A stretch of DNA of 64,000 nucleotides from Donghicola tyrosinivorans (GCF_003003355.1 NZ_PVTQ01000001.1:62001-126000); one strand, 5' to 3'. Shown: positions 39,263-48,538, counted from the first letter of the stretch. Numbers and translations: made by a program. Notes: a model not told the origin generated them from the letters alone.

Positions 39263-39565
39263 TTATGCGGGGATGTCACGCTCCAGCGCTTCGAGGCTGC
39301 CCATGCGGGCGGTGCCGTCTGCCATGGCGGGCAGTTCGATGTCGGTGCAGGTGCCTGCCTCGACCAGCGTCCATGCGTTGCCCTGATAATCTACGGTCGA
39401 GGTGCCGGCGCAGGTGGTGCCGGGGCCAGCGGCGCAGCCGTTCTCACCTGCCAGCGCGACACCGAAACATTTTTCCTGCGCCTGAGCAGCGGCGGGGACG
39501 GTGTTTGCTGCAATTGCGGTGACGAAAGCGCCGGCGATGAATGCGGTTTTAGTGAAGGTATTCAT
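39263..39565 (-). CDS. Bufferin-type precursor peptide (DUF2282/BufA1-like)
   Basis: A 100-residue secreted peptide precursor. ATG at 39565 follows GGATAAG. Residues 1-28 form a signal peptide ending PAAAQAQ. The core has four Cys in the DUF2282 pattern: [17 protein letters not shown], then [16 protein letters not shown] and EAGTCTD, the same layout as copper-buffering bufferins. First gene of the run precursor-DUF692-DUF2063-DoxX. Metal specificity inferred from family, not shown. Confidence 0.9.
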   Translation of the reverse strand: MNTFTKTAFIAGAFVTAIAANTVPAAAQAQEKCFGVALAGENGCAAGPGTTCAGTSTVDYQGNAWTLVEAGTCTDIELPAMADGTARMGSLEALERDIPA

Positions 39566-39933
39566 TGGCTTATCCTTTTTTGATCCTCTGTCGCCGCTCA
39601 CGTTTCCGGCGACACCCAAACACTAGCCAGCATCGCTCCCCACAGGCCATTCACAGGGATGTGGGTCACGCGGGCGTTAAAAACCGTTGGATTTGGTGAT
39701 TTGGAATGGGCGGTTTTCCGCCTGTTTGTAACGTTTCACCGTCATGCGGCGGGGGTGAGGCGCTGCGGCAGTGCCGAATGTTACAATCCCGAAATTGCTG
39801 CTTTGTAGGGTGTTGTGATCGCCTCACGTCCCTGTCAGGGATGTTGCGGGCCTTCCCCCTCTTGCCAGCGGCGCTGTTGCCTCTGCATGGTGGGGCTGAT
39901 TTGGGGCCGTCCTGTTTAGTATCCGGAGTTTCT
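39566..39933. other. 368-base intergenic region upstream of the bufferin operon
   Basis: Divergent control region between the bufferin precursor and the ABM gene. It holds a GTCGCCG (39590-39596)/CGGCGAC (39607-39613) hairpin 25 bases before the precursor start and several TGTAAC-like hexamers, but no clear promoter, second gene or metal-regulator operator that I can name. Confidence 0.5.
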
Positions 39934-40230
39934 ATGATTACCCGCATTTACCGCGTTCGCATCCACAGCAACCTGCGCAGCGAATTTGAGCCTCTGTTCA
40001 AGACCGTCGCGGTTCAATCCGTGTCCGGCTATGCAGGCTGCACCCGTGTGACCATCGGTTGGCCCACAGAAGGGACGCCGAACGAATACGCGATGATCTC
40101 TGAATGGGAGGACGAGGCCGGTCTGAGTGAATTTGCCGGTGAGGATTGGACAGTGGCCCATATCCCCGAGGAGATGGAGAAATTCGTCAAGCGCTGCTGG
40201 GTTCATCACTACGTGGGCATTCCGGCGTAA
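39934..40230 (+). CDS. ABM-domain protein (antibiotic biosynthesis monooxygenase-like)
   Basis: A 98-residue ferredoxin-like-fold protein. ATG at 39934 follows CCGGAG. The pattern of a short beta strand (ITRIYRVRIH), central GCTRVTIGW and EYAMISEWEDEAGLSEF fits the ABM/dimeric alpha-beta barrel superfamily, which includes small monooxygenases and heme-degrading enzymes; no cofactor site is evident. The stop overlaps the next start by one base (TAATG). Confidence 0.75.
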   Translation: MITRIYRVRIHSNLRSEFEPLFKTVAVQSVSGYAGCTRVTIGWPTEGTPNEYAMISEWEDEAGLSEFAGEDWTVAHIPEEMEKFVKRCWVHHYVGIPA

Positions 40231-40709
40231 TGGCTGCCACGCTGCATCTTTTAAGCGGCAAGATCGCGGCAGGGAAATCCACCCTTGCCGCGCGTTTGGC
40301 AGCGGACGGCGCAGTGTTGGTGTCCGAAGATGTCTGGCTGGCCGCCTTGTTCGCGGATCAGATGACCAATGTGCAGGACTATGTGCGCTGTTCGGTCAAG
40401 CTGAAGGCTGTGATGGGGCCGCATGTGGCGGCGCTGTTGGGGGCCGGTGTCTCGGTCGTGCTGGATTTTCCGGCGAATACAGTGGCAACGCGGGCATGGA
40501 TGCGCGAGATCATTGATCAGTCAGGTGCTGATCATCAGATGCATGTGTTGGATGTTCCTGATGAGGTCTGCTTGCAGCGCCTGCACGCGCGGAATGCGGG
40601 CGGGGAGCACGCCTTTGCGGCCACAGAGGCGCAGTTCTGGGCGATCACCAAGCATTACCAGCCCCCGACCGAGGATGAAGGATTCCACATCGTTCATCAC
40701 GAGGCTTAA
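40230..40709 (+). CDS. P-loop kinase-like ATPase
   Basis: A 159-residue AAA/zeta-toxin-like small-molecule kinase. Walker A LLSGKIAAGKSTLAARLA (residues ~7-24), acidic residue in LVSEDVWLA, Walker B-like VSVVLDFPANT, and a lid Arg region RLHARNAGGEHAF. Substrate unknown; members phosphorylate sugars, nucleosides or antibiotics. ATG overlaps the ABM stop. Convergent with thrS across a shared terminator. Confidence 0.78.
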   Translation: MAATLHLLSGKIAAGKSTLAARLAADGAVLVSEDVWLAALFADQMTNVQDYVRCSVKLKAVMGPHVAALLGAGVSVVLDFPANTVATRAWMREIIDQSGADHQMHVLDVPDEVCLQRLHARNAGGEHAFAATEAQFWAITKHYQPPTEDEGFHIVHHEA

Positions 40710-40717
40710 TACGGCGC

Positions 40718-40743
40718 AAAAAAGGGCCGCCCGAGGGCAGCCC
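40718..40743 (-). terminator. Terminator of thrS
   Basis: On the minus strand GGGCTGCCC (40743-40735) pairs with GGGCGGCCC (40732-40724) with one mismatch and a two-base loop, followed by six T (complement of A at 40718-40723). Confidence 0.85.
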
Positions 40744-40767
40744 TTATATTCTGTCCGAAGTCCCTGA

Positions 40768-42714
40768 TTATTTCAGGTCCGGCGGGGTCGCTTCGCCTTT
40801 CAGCGTGACCACGATCTCGTCCAAGGTCGCCATCGAGGTCTGTTTTTCGCCAAGACGGCGGACCGAAACGGTGCGCTCTTCGACTTCTTTCATGCCCACG
40901 GCGAGGATCACAGGCACCTTGCCAAGCGAATGCTCGCGGACCTTGTAGTTGATCTTCTCGTTGCGGAAGTCCGCTTCGGCACGGATGCCAGCGGCCTTCA
41001 GGGCATCGACCACCTCTTGTACATAGCCATCCGCGTCCGAGACGATGGAGGCCACGACCACCTGACGGGGGGCCAGCCAGAAGGGCAGTTTACCGGCCGA
41101 GTTCTCGATCAGGATGCCGATGAAACGCTCGAACGAGCCAAGGACAGCGCGGTGCAGCATGACGGGGCGGTGCTTTGCGCCGTCCTGACCGATGTAGTTC
41201 GCGTCCAAACGTTCCGGCAGGTTGGGGTCAACCTGAAGGGTGCCGCACTGCCATTCACGGCCGATCGCGTCGGTCAGGGTGAATTCCAGTTTCGGGCCGT
41301 AGAACGCGCCTTCGCCTTCCTGAATCTCATAGTCATGACCGGCGGCGCGGCAGGCGTTGCCCAATGCCGCTTCGACACGATCCCACGATTCATCGGAACC
41401 GATCCGCTTTTCGGGGCGGGTCGAAAGCTTGATGGTCCAGTCGTCAAAGCCGAGGTCCGCGTAGATTTTCGACAGGAACTCGATGAACTTTTTGGTTTCC
41501 GCCTCGATCTGGTCGTCGGTGCAGAAGATGTGCGCATCGTCCTGAGTAAAGCCGCGCACGCGCATGATCCCGTGCAGCGCGCCCGAGGGTTCATAACGGT
41601 TGCACGAGCCGAATTCGGCCATACGTAGGGGCAGGTCGCGGTAGGATTTCAGACCCTGATTGAACACCTGCACGTGGCAGGGGCAGTTCATGGGTTTCAG
41701 GGCGTTGATCGCCTTTTCGCGGGCATGCTCTTCGTCCACTTCGACGATGAACATGTTTTCCTGATAGTTGTCCCAGTGACCGGACTTTTCCCACAGCTTG
41801 CGGTCCACGACCTGCGGGGTGTTCACCTCAACGTAGCCGTCACGGTCCTGCTGACGACGCATATAGTCTTGCAGGGTCGTGTAGATGCGCCAGCCGTTCG
41901 GGTGCCAGAAGATCTGACCGGGGGCCTCTTCTTGCAGGTGGAACAGGTCCATGTCCTTGCCAAGCTTGCGGTGATCGCGCTTGGCGGCCTCTTCCATCTG
42001 GACTTCCCACGCTTTGAGGTCCTGACGGTTCTTGAAGGCCACGCCGTAGATGCGCTGCAGCATCGGGCGTTCGTTGTCCCCAAGCCAATAGGCCCCAGCG
42101 ATGTGGGTCAGTTTGAAGGCATCGGCGGGCACCTGACCGGTGCTTTGCAGGTGCGGGCCGCGGCAAAGGTCCTGCCAGTCGCCGTGCCAGTACATCCGCA
42201 GGTCTTCGCCTTCGGGGATGCGGTCGATCAACTCGATCTTGAAGGGCTCGCCGCGCTCTTCATAGTAAGCGATGGCGCGGGCGCGGTCCCAAACCTCGGT
42301 TTTCACGGCGTCGCGGGCGTTGATGATCTCTTTCATCTTCGCTTCGATCTGGCCGAGATCTTCGGGGGTGAAGGGTTCCTGACGATCAAAGTCATAGAAC
42401 CAGCCGTTGCCGCGCACGGGGCCGATGGTGACCTTCACGTCGGGCCAGATTTCCTGCACGGCGCGGGCCATGATGTGGGCCAGATCGTGACGGATCAGCT
42501 CCAGCGCCTGTTCATCGTCTTGCATGGTGTGGATGGCGATCTGCGCATCTTCAGTGATCGGCCACTGCATATCCCAATGCGCGCCGTTCACGGTCGCACT
42601 GATTGCTTTTTTCTGCAGTGACTTGGAGATCGATTCAGCGACCTGCGCAGGAGTAACACCTGCGTCGTATTCGCGTGCATTGCCATCAGGGAATGTCAGG
42701 GAAATCTGGGCCAT
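40768..42714 (-). CDS. thrS: Threonyl-tRNA synthetase
   Basis: Charges tRNA-Thr and edits serine. 648 residues: TGS domain ([17 protein letters not shown]), editing domain with [11 protein letters not shown], class II core with motif 2 ([29 protein letters not shown]) and zinc ligands in [10 protein letters not shown] plus two His, motif 3 ([13 protein letters not shown]), and anticodon domain. Ends in a strong terminator. No leader operator was identified upstream. Confidence 0.97.
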   Translation of the reverse strand: MAQISLTFPDGNAREYDAGVTPAQVAESISKSLQKKAISATVNGAHWDMQWPITEDAQIAIHTMQDDEQALELIRHDLAHIMARAVQEIWPDVKVTIGPVRGNGWFYDFDRQEPFTPEDLGQIEAKMKEIINARDAVKTEVWDRARAIAYYEERGEPFKIELIDRIPEGEDLRMYWHGDWQDLCRGPHLQSTGQVPADAFKLTHIAGAYWLGDNERPMLQRIYGVAFKNRQDLKAWEVQMEEAAKRDHRKLGKDMDLFHLQEEAPGQIFWHPNGWRIYTTLQDYMRRQQDRDGYVEVNTPQVVDRKLWEKSGHWDNYQENMFIVEVDEEHAREKAINALKPMNCPCHVQVFNQGLKSYRDLPLRMAEFGSCNRYEPSGALHGIMRVRGFTQDDAHIFCTDDQIEAETKKFIEFLSKIYADLGFDDWTIKLSTRPEKRIGSDESWDRVEAALGNACRAAGHDYEIQEGEGAFYGPKLEFTLTDAIGREWQCGTLQVDPNLPERLDANYIGQDGAKHRPVMLHRAVLGSFERFIGILIENSAGKLPFWLAPRQVVVASIVSDADGYVQEVVDALKAAGIRAEADFRNEKINYKVREHSLGKVPVILAVGMKEVEERTVSVRRLGEKQTSMATLDEIVVTLKGEATPPDLK

Positions 42715-42938
42715 GGGCCGTAAGTCTCCTCGTCGGTTTGGCGCCTACGGGACGCCCGGTTGCGGGTTATGGTGTAGGGGGTATGTGAATAAACGGGTCA
42801 GGCAAGTCAAGGCATGGTTCGGTTTCATAGCAGATGAATTCACGCAGGGTGCCTTTCGGCCACTTGGCCGCGATAGTGGAATAAGTTGCACCCAGCCGCG
42901 CCTTGCCTATCTTGGCCGCAAAACCACAGGAGAGCCCC

Positions 42939-43691
42939 ATGACCGCACCAACCTTTCTAGACACTGCCTCGGGTCGCCGGATTGCTTATCACAAGACAGA
43001 CGGCGCAGGGCCGCTGGTGGTGTTTCTGGGCGGCTACAAGTCGGACATGGAAGGCACCAAGGCGGTCTGGCTGGAAGACTGGGCCAAGGCGCAGGGGCGC
43101 GGGTTCTTGCGGTTCGACTATTCGGGCCACGGCCAATCGTCCGAAGCGTTCGTGGACGGCTGCATCGGGGATTGGGCCGATGATGCGCATGCGGTGATCG
43201 AGGCCGTGACCGATGGCCCGCTGGTGCTGGTCGGCAGCAGCATGGGCGGCTGGATCAGCCTCTTGATGACCCAGCGCCTGAAGGGCCGCGTGGCGGGGCT
43301 GGTCACCATCGCCGCTGCGCCGGATTTCACCGAAGACAGCTTTTGGGCCGGTTTCGATGAGGACCAGCGCCGCGTGCTTGAGGCGAACGGCCAGCTAGAG
43401 TTGCCCTCGGATTACCCCGAGCCCTACATTATCACCCGCCGCTTGATTGAGGATGGGCGCAGCAATCTGGTCCTGCGCAGCCCGCTGCCGCTGCCGTTCC
43501 CTGTGCGATTCTTGCAAGGCACGGCGGATACTTCGGTCTCGACCGCGACGGCGCTGCGGCTGTTTGAGCATGCGCAGGGGGATGACATGCGGCTGTTGTT
43601 GGTGGATGGGGCGGATCACAGTTTTTCCACCCCTGACTGCCTTGAGGTGATTGCCAGCGCGATCACCGAGGTGTCCAGCCGCGCAGGGTAA
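42939..43691 (+). CDS. Alpha/beta hydrolase (ABHD10-like)
   Basis: Serine hydrolase of 250 residues. ATG at 42939 follows CAGGAGAG. Oxyanion loop FLGGYKSDMEGT (~29-40), nucleophile Ser101 in VGSSMGGW, acid in GTADTSV and His in GADHSFS complete the triad, the pattern of ABHD10/palmitoyl-protein thioesterase-like esterases. Natural substrate unknown. Followed by a terminator. Confidence 0.85.
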   Translation: MTAPTFLDTASGRRIAYHKTDGAGPLVVFLGGYKSDMEGTKAVWLEDWAKAQGRGFLRFDYSGHGQSSEAFVDGCIGDWADDAHAVIEAVTDGPLVLVGSSMGGWISLLMTQRLKGRVAGLVTIAAAPDFTEDSFWAGFDEDQRRVLEANGQLELPSDYPEPYIITRRLIEDGRSNLVLRSPLPLPFPVRFLQGTADTSVSTATALRLFEHAQGDDMRLLLVDGADHSFSTPDCLEVIASAITEVSSRAG

Positions 43692-43718
43692 GCCTGCTGT
43701 CCTGCCTTGCTACAGATC

Positions 43719-43750
43719 GCCCGCCAAGCTGATGCTGTGGCGGGCTTTTT
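43719..43750 (+). terminator. Rho-independent terminator
   Basis: GCCCGCCA (43719-43726) pairs perfectly with TGGCGGGC (43738-43745) and is followed by five T. Confidence 0.9.
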
Positions 43751-44470
43751 GCGCTGTATGGTGCAGGATCAATCGGAGATTTTTTGTCAGTTGGTCTACT
43801 GAGAAAGACTATCCTTCGCAGGACGTAGTGCGCTTGCATATTTGTCCCGTGAACCTGTGGGAGCTGTGGATAACTCTGTGGGGATAAGGGGCATAGCTGC
43901 GGCGGGCCATGTGTATAATTTTCCCGCGTGATCGCATATTTTGTAGGGAAGACGGTAAATTACCACATCATATGCTAAAAATTTTGCAAAATCTGACGGT
44001 GTGAAAACTTTTTTAAGCTGTGAGTATAACTTCCCGTTTGGGTTGTTCTGCTTAGAGTTGTTAATTGTGAAGCTTACGGGCTGGGGCGGTGACTTCTAAT
44101 GCCCGCTATCATCTTGGGCCTCTTGGACCGTCATGCTCGGGGTGTCGCAACGGGTAAAGGGCGGGCTGCATTCTGCATCGCCAATGAAGGTCGCGTCACT
44201 GGGGTAGAGTGTTGTCCGGGTGTCTTCGTAAACCGTCAATATGGCTATCATTTTCGAAGGGCGGCTGTTGTTTGCGGTCTCTCAACGCGTCTTCAGTGAC
44301 GGCAGGTGTTGCATAAATCCTGTGCGGGCTGTGTGGCGTGCGGCCCTTATTTGCAACGGTTCGTGGTAAATTGGTCCGGTTTTCCTGCCCCGACTTGATA
44401 AACGCTTGCCCTCTCAAACCGGAATCCCGCACAATTTAAATTGTATAGTTTATGTTAAGGGTTTCTCGGT
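43751..44470. other. A+T-rich intergenic region with DnaA-box-like cluster
   Basis: The largest gene-free stretch of the window. Only short, poorly supported frames occur. The left part holds DnaA-box-like sequences (43856-43918), the middle (about 43910-44080) is markedly A+T-rich with ATTTTGCAAAAT (43981-43992), TTTTTTAAGC and GTTAATTGTG; the right part contains no recognisable gene or RNA. An origin-like or regulatory role is possible but unproven. Confidence 0.55.
43856..43918 (+). promoter_or_regulatory. Cluster of DnaA-box-like sequences
   Basis: TGTGGATAA (43865-43873) is the exact complement of the strong DnaA box TTATCCACA; TGTGTATAA (43910-43918) fits the relaxed consensus; TGTGGGGATAA (43877-43887) and TGTGGGAGC (43856-43864) are degenerate relatives in the same orientation. 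Confidence 0.5.
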
Positions 44471-45181
44471 ATGGTTGAGGCGGTGGTTCTGCTTCCGGGG
44501 ATATTGTGTGACGATCGGGTGTTTGCCCATCAGGCCTCGGGTCTGGAAAAGGGGCGGACCGTTTGTGTGCGCACGCCGAAGACGGGGCAGAAGGTCGAAG
44601 AGATGGCCGAAGACTTGCTCGCCGATCTGCCAGAGCGTTTTGCGCTGGCGGGGCAGGGGCTGGGGGGGAACATCGCGCTTGAGATCCTGAAACGTGCGCC
44701 CGAACGGGTCAGTCGTCTGGGGCTGATTTCGACCTGCTTGCTGTCCGAAACCCCGATGGCTGCCGCCCTGCGGGAAGAGCGGATCGTGCGCGCCCGCGTT
44801 GGCCGGATGGAGGATGTGCTGGCCTCGGAAATCCAGCCCAAGACGCTGGCGCCCGGTTCGGGTCGGTTGGCGGTGCTGAACACGCTGGGGCAAATGGCAC
44901 TGGATTTGGGGCCGGATCTGTTTATCCGCCAATCCCGCGCCATGCAGCGCAAGCGTGACCAGCACGACCTGCTGCGCCGCTGTACGGTGCCCACGGCTGT
45001 GATCTGCGGGTCCGATGACGGGCTGACCCCGCGCCGCCGCTTTGATCTGATGGCCCATCTGGCGCCATGCGCAAAGCTTCACGAAATCCCGAATGCGGGG
45101 TACCTGCCATCTCTGGAACAGCCCGAGGCGACCCTAGCAGCGCTGCAAAGCTGGCTAGAGATGCCGCTGCGCCTGCACTGA
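44471..45181 (+). CDS. Alpha/beta-hydrolase-fold protein without catalytic Ser and His
   Basis: A 236-residue protein clearly of the alpha/beta hydrolase fold (VVLLPGILCDDRVFAHQ, ALEILKRAPERVSRLGLIST, VPTAVICGSDDGLTP). The nucleophile elbow that normally reads G-x-S-x-G is GQGLG at 61-65, with Gly at the Ser position, and the catalytic His position in IPNAGYLPSLEQPE is Tyr211; the acid (Asp182/183) is retained. It is therefore probably a non-catalytic relative. It ends against phaZ across a shared terminator. A link to PHA metabolism is only positional. Confidence 0.8.
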   Translation: MVEAVVLLPGILCDDRVFAHQASGLEKGRTVCVRTPKTGQKVEEMAEDLLADLPERFALAGQGLGGNIALEILKRAPERVSRLGLISTCLLSETPMAAALREERIVRARVGRMEDVLASEIQPKTLAPGSGRLAVLNTLGQMALDLGPDLFIRQSRAMQRKRDQHDLLRRCTVPTAVICGSDDGLTPRRRFDLMAHLAPCAKLHEIPNAGYLPSLEQPEATLAALQSWLEMPLRLH

Positions 45182-45205
45182 TCACACGGAAGGCAGCCAA
45201 AAGAA

Positions 45206-45233
45206 AAACCCCGCCGGTTCAGGCGGGGTTTTC
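45206..45233. terminator. Bidirectional terminator between pseudo-hydrolase and phaZ
   Basis: AACCCCGCC/GGCGGGGTT stem with a six-base loop (about 45207-45230), A-run on the left and TTTTC on the right, so it can act on both strands. Confidence 0.9.
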
Positions 45234-45253
45234 TGTTTCAGAACGCGCTTGGA

Positions 45254-46513
45254 TTATTCCGCAGCGGCGGCCGGTTTGTGGCGACCGTTGTTGGCGTCGA
45301 TGAATTCTAGCACCAGAGGGCGGATGTTGCTGCGCCAGCTTTTGCCGGCGAAGATACCGTAGTGACCTGCGCCGGGCTCAAGGTGGCTTGCCTTCAACTC
45401 TTCCGGCAGGCCGGTGCAGAGGCGCAGAGCGGCGACACACTGGCCGGGGGCCGAGATGTCATCTTTCGCGCCTTCAACGGTTTTCACAGCCACATCGGTG
45501 ATCTTGCCGATGTCGACCTTCTTGCCGTTCACCACGAACTTGTTTTGGGCGATCTCAAGGTTCTTGAACACGCGTTCCACGGTCGAGAGGTAGAACTCGG
45601 CCGGCATGTCCATGACCGCAAGGTACTCATCGTAGAAACGGTTGTGACGGTCGTTGTCGCGGGCCTCGCCACGGGTGGCGCGATGGATCTGGTCCATGAA
45701 CGCCTTGCCGTGGGTCTCGGCGTTCATGGTCATGAACGACGACAGCTGCAGCAGGCCCGGATAGACCTGACGGCCCACGCCCGGATATTTAAAGCCGACG
45801 CGCTGGATCATCATCTCTTCCAGCTGGCCCATGGTGACGCGGTTGCCGAAATCGGTGACTTCGGTGGGGGCGGCGTCGGGATCGATGGGGCCACCGATCA
45901 GGGTCAGCGACGAGGGCTGCGCGCTGGGGTCTTCTTCGGCCAGATAGGCGGTCGCGGCCAGTGTCAGCGGTGCAGGCTGACAGACGGCGATCACGTGGGT
46001 ATCGGGCCCGAGGTGACGCATGAACTCGACCAGATAGAGGGTGTAGTCCTCAACGTCGAATTTACCTGCGCTGACCGGAATATCGCGGGCGTTGTGCCAA
46101 TCGGTGACGTAGACCTCACAATCGGGCAAAAGACTGATCACAGTCGAGCGCAGCAGTGTGGCATAATGTCCCGACATCGGAGCGACCAAAAGCACCTTCC
46201 GGGTGGTGTCCGGACGCCCTTGGACGTTGAAATGAATCAGGTCACCGAAGTCACGCTCGACCACTTTCTCGACGTTGACGATGTGGTCGCGGCCATCTTC
46301 GCAGGTATACGAATGGATACCCCAGTCAGGCTTGGCAACCATGCGTGCAAAGCTGCGTTCAGTGACTTCGCCCCATGCACCCATCCATTGGAATACCGGG
46401 TTGGGAACCATTGAAATTCCTGGATAAGCTGCGAACGCTTTGGCCGTGGCGCCTAGCCACTGGTTCGTGTTCCGAACCGTTTCCATCAAGTCATAAGTCG
46501 CCATGTAGCGCAT
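45254..46513 (-). CDS. phaZ: Intracellular polyhydroxyalkanoate depolymerase
   Basis: Releases 3-hydroxybutyrate units from stored PHA granules. The 419-residue protein fits PhaZ1-type intracellular depolymerases: lipase-box-like nucleophile Cys178 in VIAVCQPAPL, upstream oxyanion block LVAPMSGHYATLL, and late EPGAGHYGIFAGKSWR with the catalytic His. ATG at 46513 follows AAGGAGAA. Divergent from phaC, 101 bases apart, so mobilisation and synthesis share a control region. Confidence 0.95.
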   Translation of the reverse strand: MRYMATYDLMETVRNTNQWLGATAKAFAAYPGISMVPNPVFQWMGAWGEVTERSFARMVAKPDWGIHSYTCEDGRDHIVNVEKVVERDFGDLIHFNVQGRPDTTRKVLLVAPMSGHYATLLRSTVISLLPDCEVYVTDWHNARDIPVSAGKFDVEDYTLYLVEFMRHLGPDTHVIAVCQPAPLTLAATAYLAEEDPSAQPSSLTLIGGPIDPDAAPTEVTDFGNRVTMGQLEEMMIQRVGFKYPGVGRQVYPGLLQLSSFMTMNAETHGKAFMDQIHRATRGEARDNDRHNRFYDEYLAVMDMPAEFYLSTVERVFKNLEIAQNKFVVNGKKVDIGKITDVAVKTVEGAKDDISAPGQCVAALRLCTGLPEELKASHLEPGAGHYGIFAGKSWRSNIRPLVLEFIDANNGRHKPAAAAE

Positions 46514-46614
46514 CAGGTTCTCCTTAGCTGCGGGCCGCGCAGGGTGAAATCGTCACTTTGCCCCCTCCGGCCAGCAACGCTATGTTGCAGCGAGATTAGG
46601 GGGGAATCGCAAGC

Positions 46615-48408
46615 ATGACAACGCACGAGAGTGAAACCGGTACTGAGCTTGCCCGTTTGAACGAAAATATTTCTAAGATTGAAGACTTGTCCAAACGGCT
46701 GGTTGCAGCACTTTCGCATAGCAAAGCGATCAATCCCGCCCTTCAGGGCCCCGGCCAAGACCTGATGGTCAAAGCCGCAACCCATTACTGGGCGGAGTGG
46801 ATGCAAAATCCGCAAAAAATTCTGGAACATCAGGTACAATTCTGGGGCAAGTCCTTACAGCATTATGTAGAGGCCCAGAAAGCGCTGACGAACGGCAAAT
46901 TCGAAGTGCCCGAAGACCGGACACCACCGGACAAGCGCTTTTCGAACCCCCTGTGGCAGACCCATCCGTACTTTAATTATGTAAAACAGCAATACCTACT
47001 AAATGCCGAGGCGATCGAGAAAGCCTTGGGTCAAGTTCAGGACCTAGAGCCGCGCGATAAGCAGCGGCTGGATTATTTCGCCCGCCAGATCATCGATCTG
47101 ATGGCACCGACCAATTTCCTTGGCACCAACCCCGATGCGCTGGAAAAGGCCGTTGAGACCGAGGGTCAAAGTCTGGTCGCCGGTCTGGAAAACCTTGTCC
47201 GCGATCTGGAGGCCAACGATGGCCGCCTGCTGGTTCGTCTGGCCGATGAAAGCGCCTTCAAGGTTGGCGAGAACATCGGCACCACCCCCGGCGAGGTTGT
47301 GTTCCGCAACCACATGCTGGAACTGATCCAGTACACGCCGACCACCGACACGGTCCATGAAATCCCGCTGCTGATCTTCCCGCCGTGGATCAACAAGTTC
47401 TACATCCTCGACCTCAAGGAAAAGAACAGCCTGATCAAATGGGCGGTGGATCAGGGCTACACGGTCTTTGTGGCCAGCTGGATCAACCCCGACAACAGCT
47501 ATCGCGATGTGTCCTTGGATGACTACATCACCGACGGCTACCTGACTGCCATCGATGAGGTCCGCAAGATCTGCGACGTGCCGCAGGTGAACGCCGTGGG
47601 CTATTGCATTGCGGGCACCACCCTGTCGCTGACCATGGCGCTGCTGAAGAAACGGGGCGAGAACCCGATCAAATCCGCGACCCTTTTCACGACCCTTACA
47701 GATTTCTCGGATCAGGGAGAATTCACCGTTTTCCTTGGCGACGACTTCGTCGACGGGATCGAGGAAGAGATCGGCGAGCAAGGAATGCTCAGCTCATATT
47801 TCATGTCGCGGACTTTCAGCTTTTTGCGGTCCAACGATCTGATCTACGGCCCCGCGATCCGCAGCTATATGCTGGGTGAAGCGCCGCCCGCTTTCGATCT
47901 GCTGTTCTGGAACGGTGACAGCACCAACCTGCCGGGTGCGATGGCGATCCAGTATCTGCGCGACCTGTGCCAGAAGAACAAGTTCGCTGACGGCGGCATC
48001 GAGATCTGCGGCGAGGTGCTGAACCTCAAAGAAGTCACCGTGCCGATCTGCGCCATTGCCTGCGAGACCGACCACATCGCCGCATGGAAAGCCAGCTACA
48101 ACGGCGTGCGCCAGATGGGCAGCCGGTCCAAGACCTTCATCGTCTCGCAGTCGGGCCACATCGCGGGCATCGTGAACCCGCCGTCCAAAAAGAAGTACGG
48201 CCACTACACGAACCCCAAAATGAGCCAGACCGCGGACGAGTGGTTTGCAGGTGCAGAATTCACCGAAGGCTCATGGTGGCCGCGCTGGGATGAGTGGCTT
48301 TCGAACCGCTCCGGCAAGCGGATCGACGCCCGCGAGCCAGGCGATTCGGACCATCCTACATTGGCTCCGGCGCCCGGAACCTATGTGACGGCGGTCCCAA
48401 GTCACTGA
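46615..48408 (+). CDS. phaC: Class I polyhydroxyalkanoate synthase
   Basis: Polymerises 3-hydroxyacyl-CoA into PHA on granules. 597 residues, with the N-terminal domain and the alpha/beta catalytic domain; triad Cys331 (GYCIAGT), Asp486 (CETDHIAAW) and His515 (SQSGHIAGIVNPP). Length and the absence of phaE/phaR(subunit) partners fit class I. phaA and phaB, which supply monomer, are not in the window; propionyl-CoA metabolism at the left end could feed 3-hydroxyvalerate. Confidence 0.97.
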   Translation: MTTHESETGTELARLNENISKIEDLSKRLVAALSHSKAINPALQGPGQDLMVKAATHYWAEWMQNPQKILEHQVQFWGKSLQHYVEAQKALTNGKFEVPEDRTPPDKRFSNPLWQTHPYFNYVKQQYLLNAEAIEKALGQVQDLEPRDKQRLDYFARQIIDLMAPTNFLGTNPDALEKAVETEGQSLVAGLENLVRDLEANDGRLLVRLADESAFKVGENIGTTPGEVVFRNHMLELIQYTPTTDTVHEIPLLIFPPWINKFYILDLKEKNSLIKWAVDQGYTVFVASWINPDNSYRDVSLDDYITDGYLTAIDEVRKICDVPQVNAVGYCIAGTTLSLTMALLKKRGENPIKSATLFTTLTDFSDQGEFTVFLGDDFVDGIEEEIGEQGMLSSYFMSRTFSFLRSNDLIYGPAIRSYMLGEAPPAFDLLFWNGDSTNLPGAMAIQYLRDLCQKNKFADGGIEICGEVLNLKEVTVPICAIACETDHIAAWKASYNGVRQMGSRSKTFIVSQSGHIAGIVNPPSKKKYGHYTNPKMSQTADEWFAGAEFTEGSWWPRWDEWLSNRSGKRIDAREPGDSDHPTLAPAPGTYVTAVPSH

Positions 48409-48435
48409 TCTGGTTGCCTCTTTAAATCTCTTTTG

Positions 48436-48472
48436 CTGCAGCGCAGAAAAAACTTGATTTGCTGCGCTGCAG
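48436..48472 (+). promoter_or_regulatory. Two PhaR operator sequences in front of the phasin gene
   Basis: CTGCAGCGCAG (48436-48446) and CTGCGCTGCAG (48462-48472) both match CTGC-N3-GCAG, the PhaR target pattern described in Paracoccus; their starts are 26 bases apart and 67-103 bases before the phasin start. PhaR is encoded downstream, consistent with granule-sensing repression. Confidence 0.75.
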
Positions 48473-48538
48473 CATCCATATTGGACTCAGCTGATGAAGA
48501 CGGGGTGGGCCCGTCCAGCATAAAAGGGATTTGGAATT

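Noticed and set aside
41674-42621. Plus-strand open frame over thrS
   Set aside because: Antisense to thrS; composition fits a shadow frame.
44099-44299. Small plus-strand frame in the large A+T-rich gap
   Set aside because: 66 codons, no ribosome site, no domain, mixed codon use.
43751-44470. Calling the gap the chromosomal oriC outright
   Set aside because: DnaA boxes are few and the usual oriC neighbour genes are missing; kept only as a candidate.
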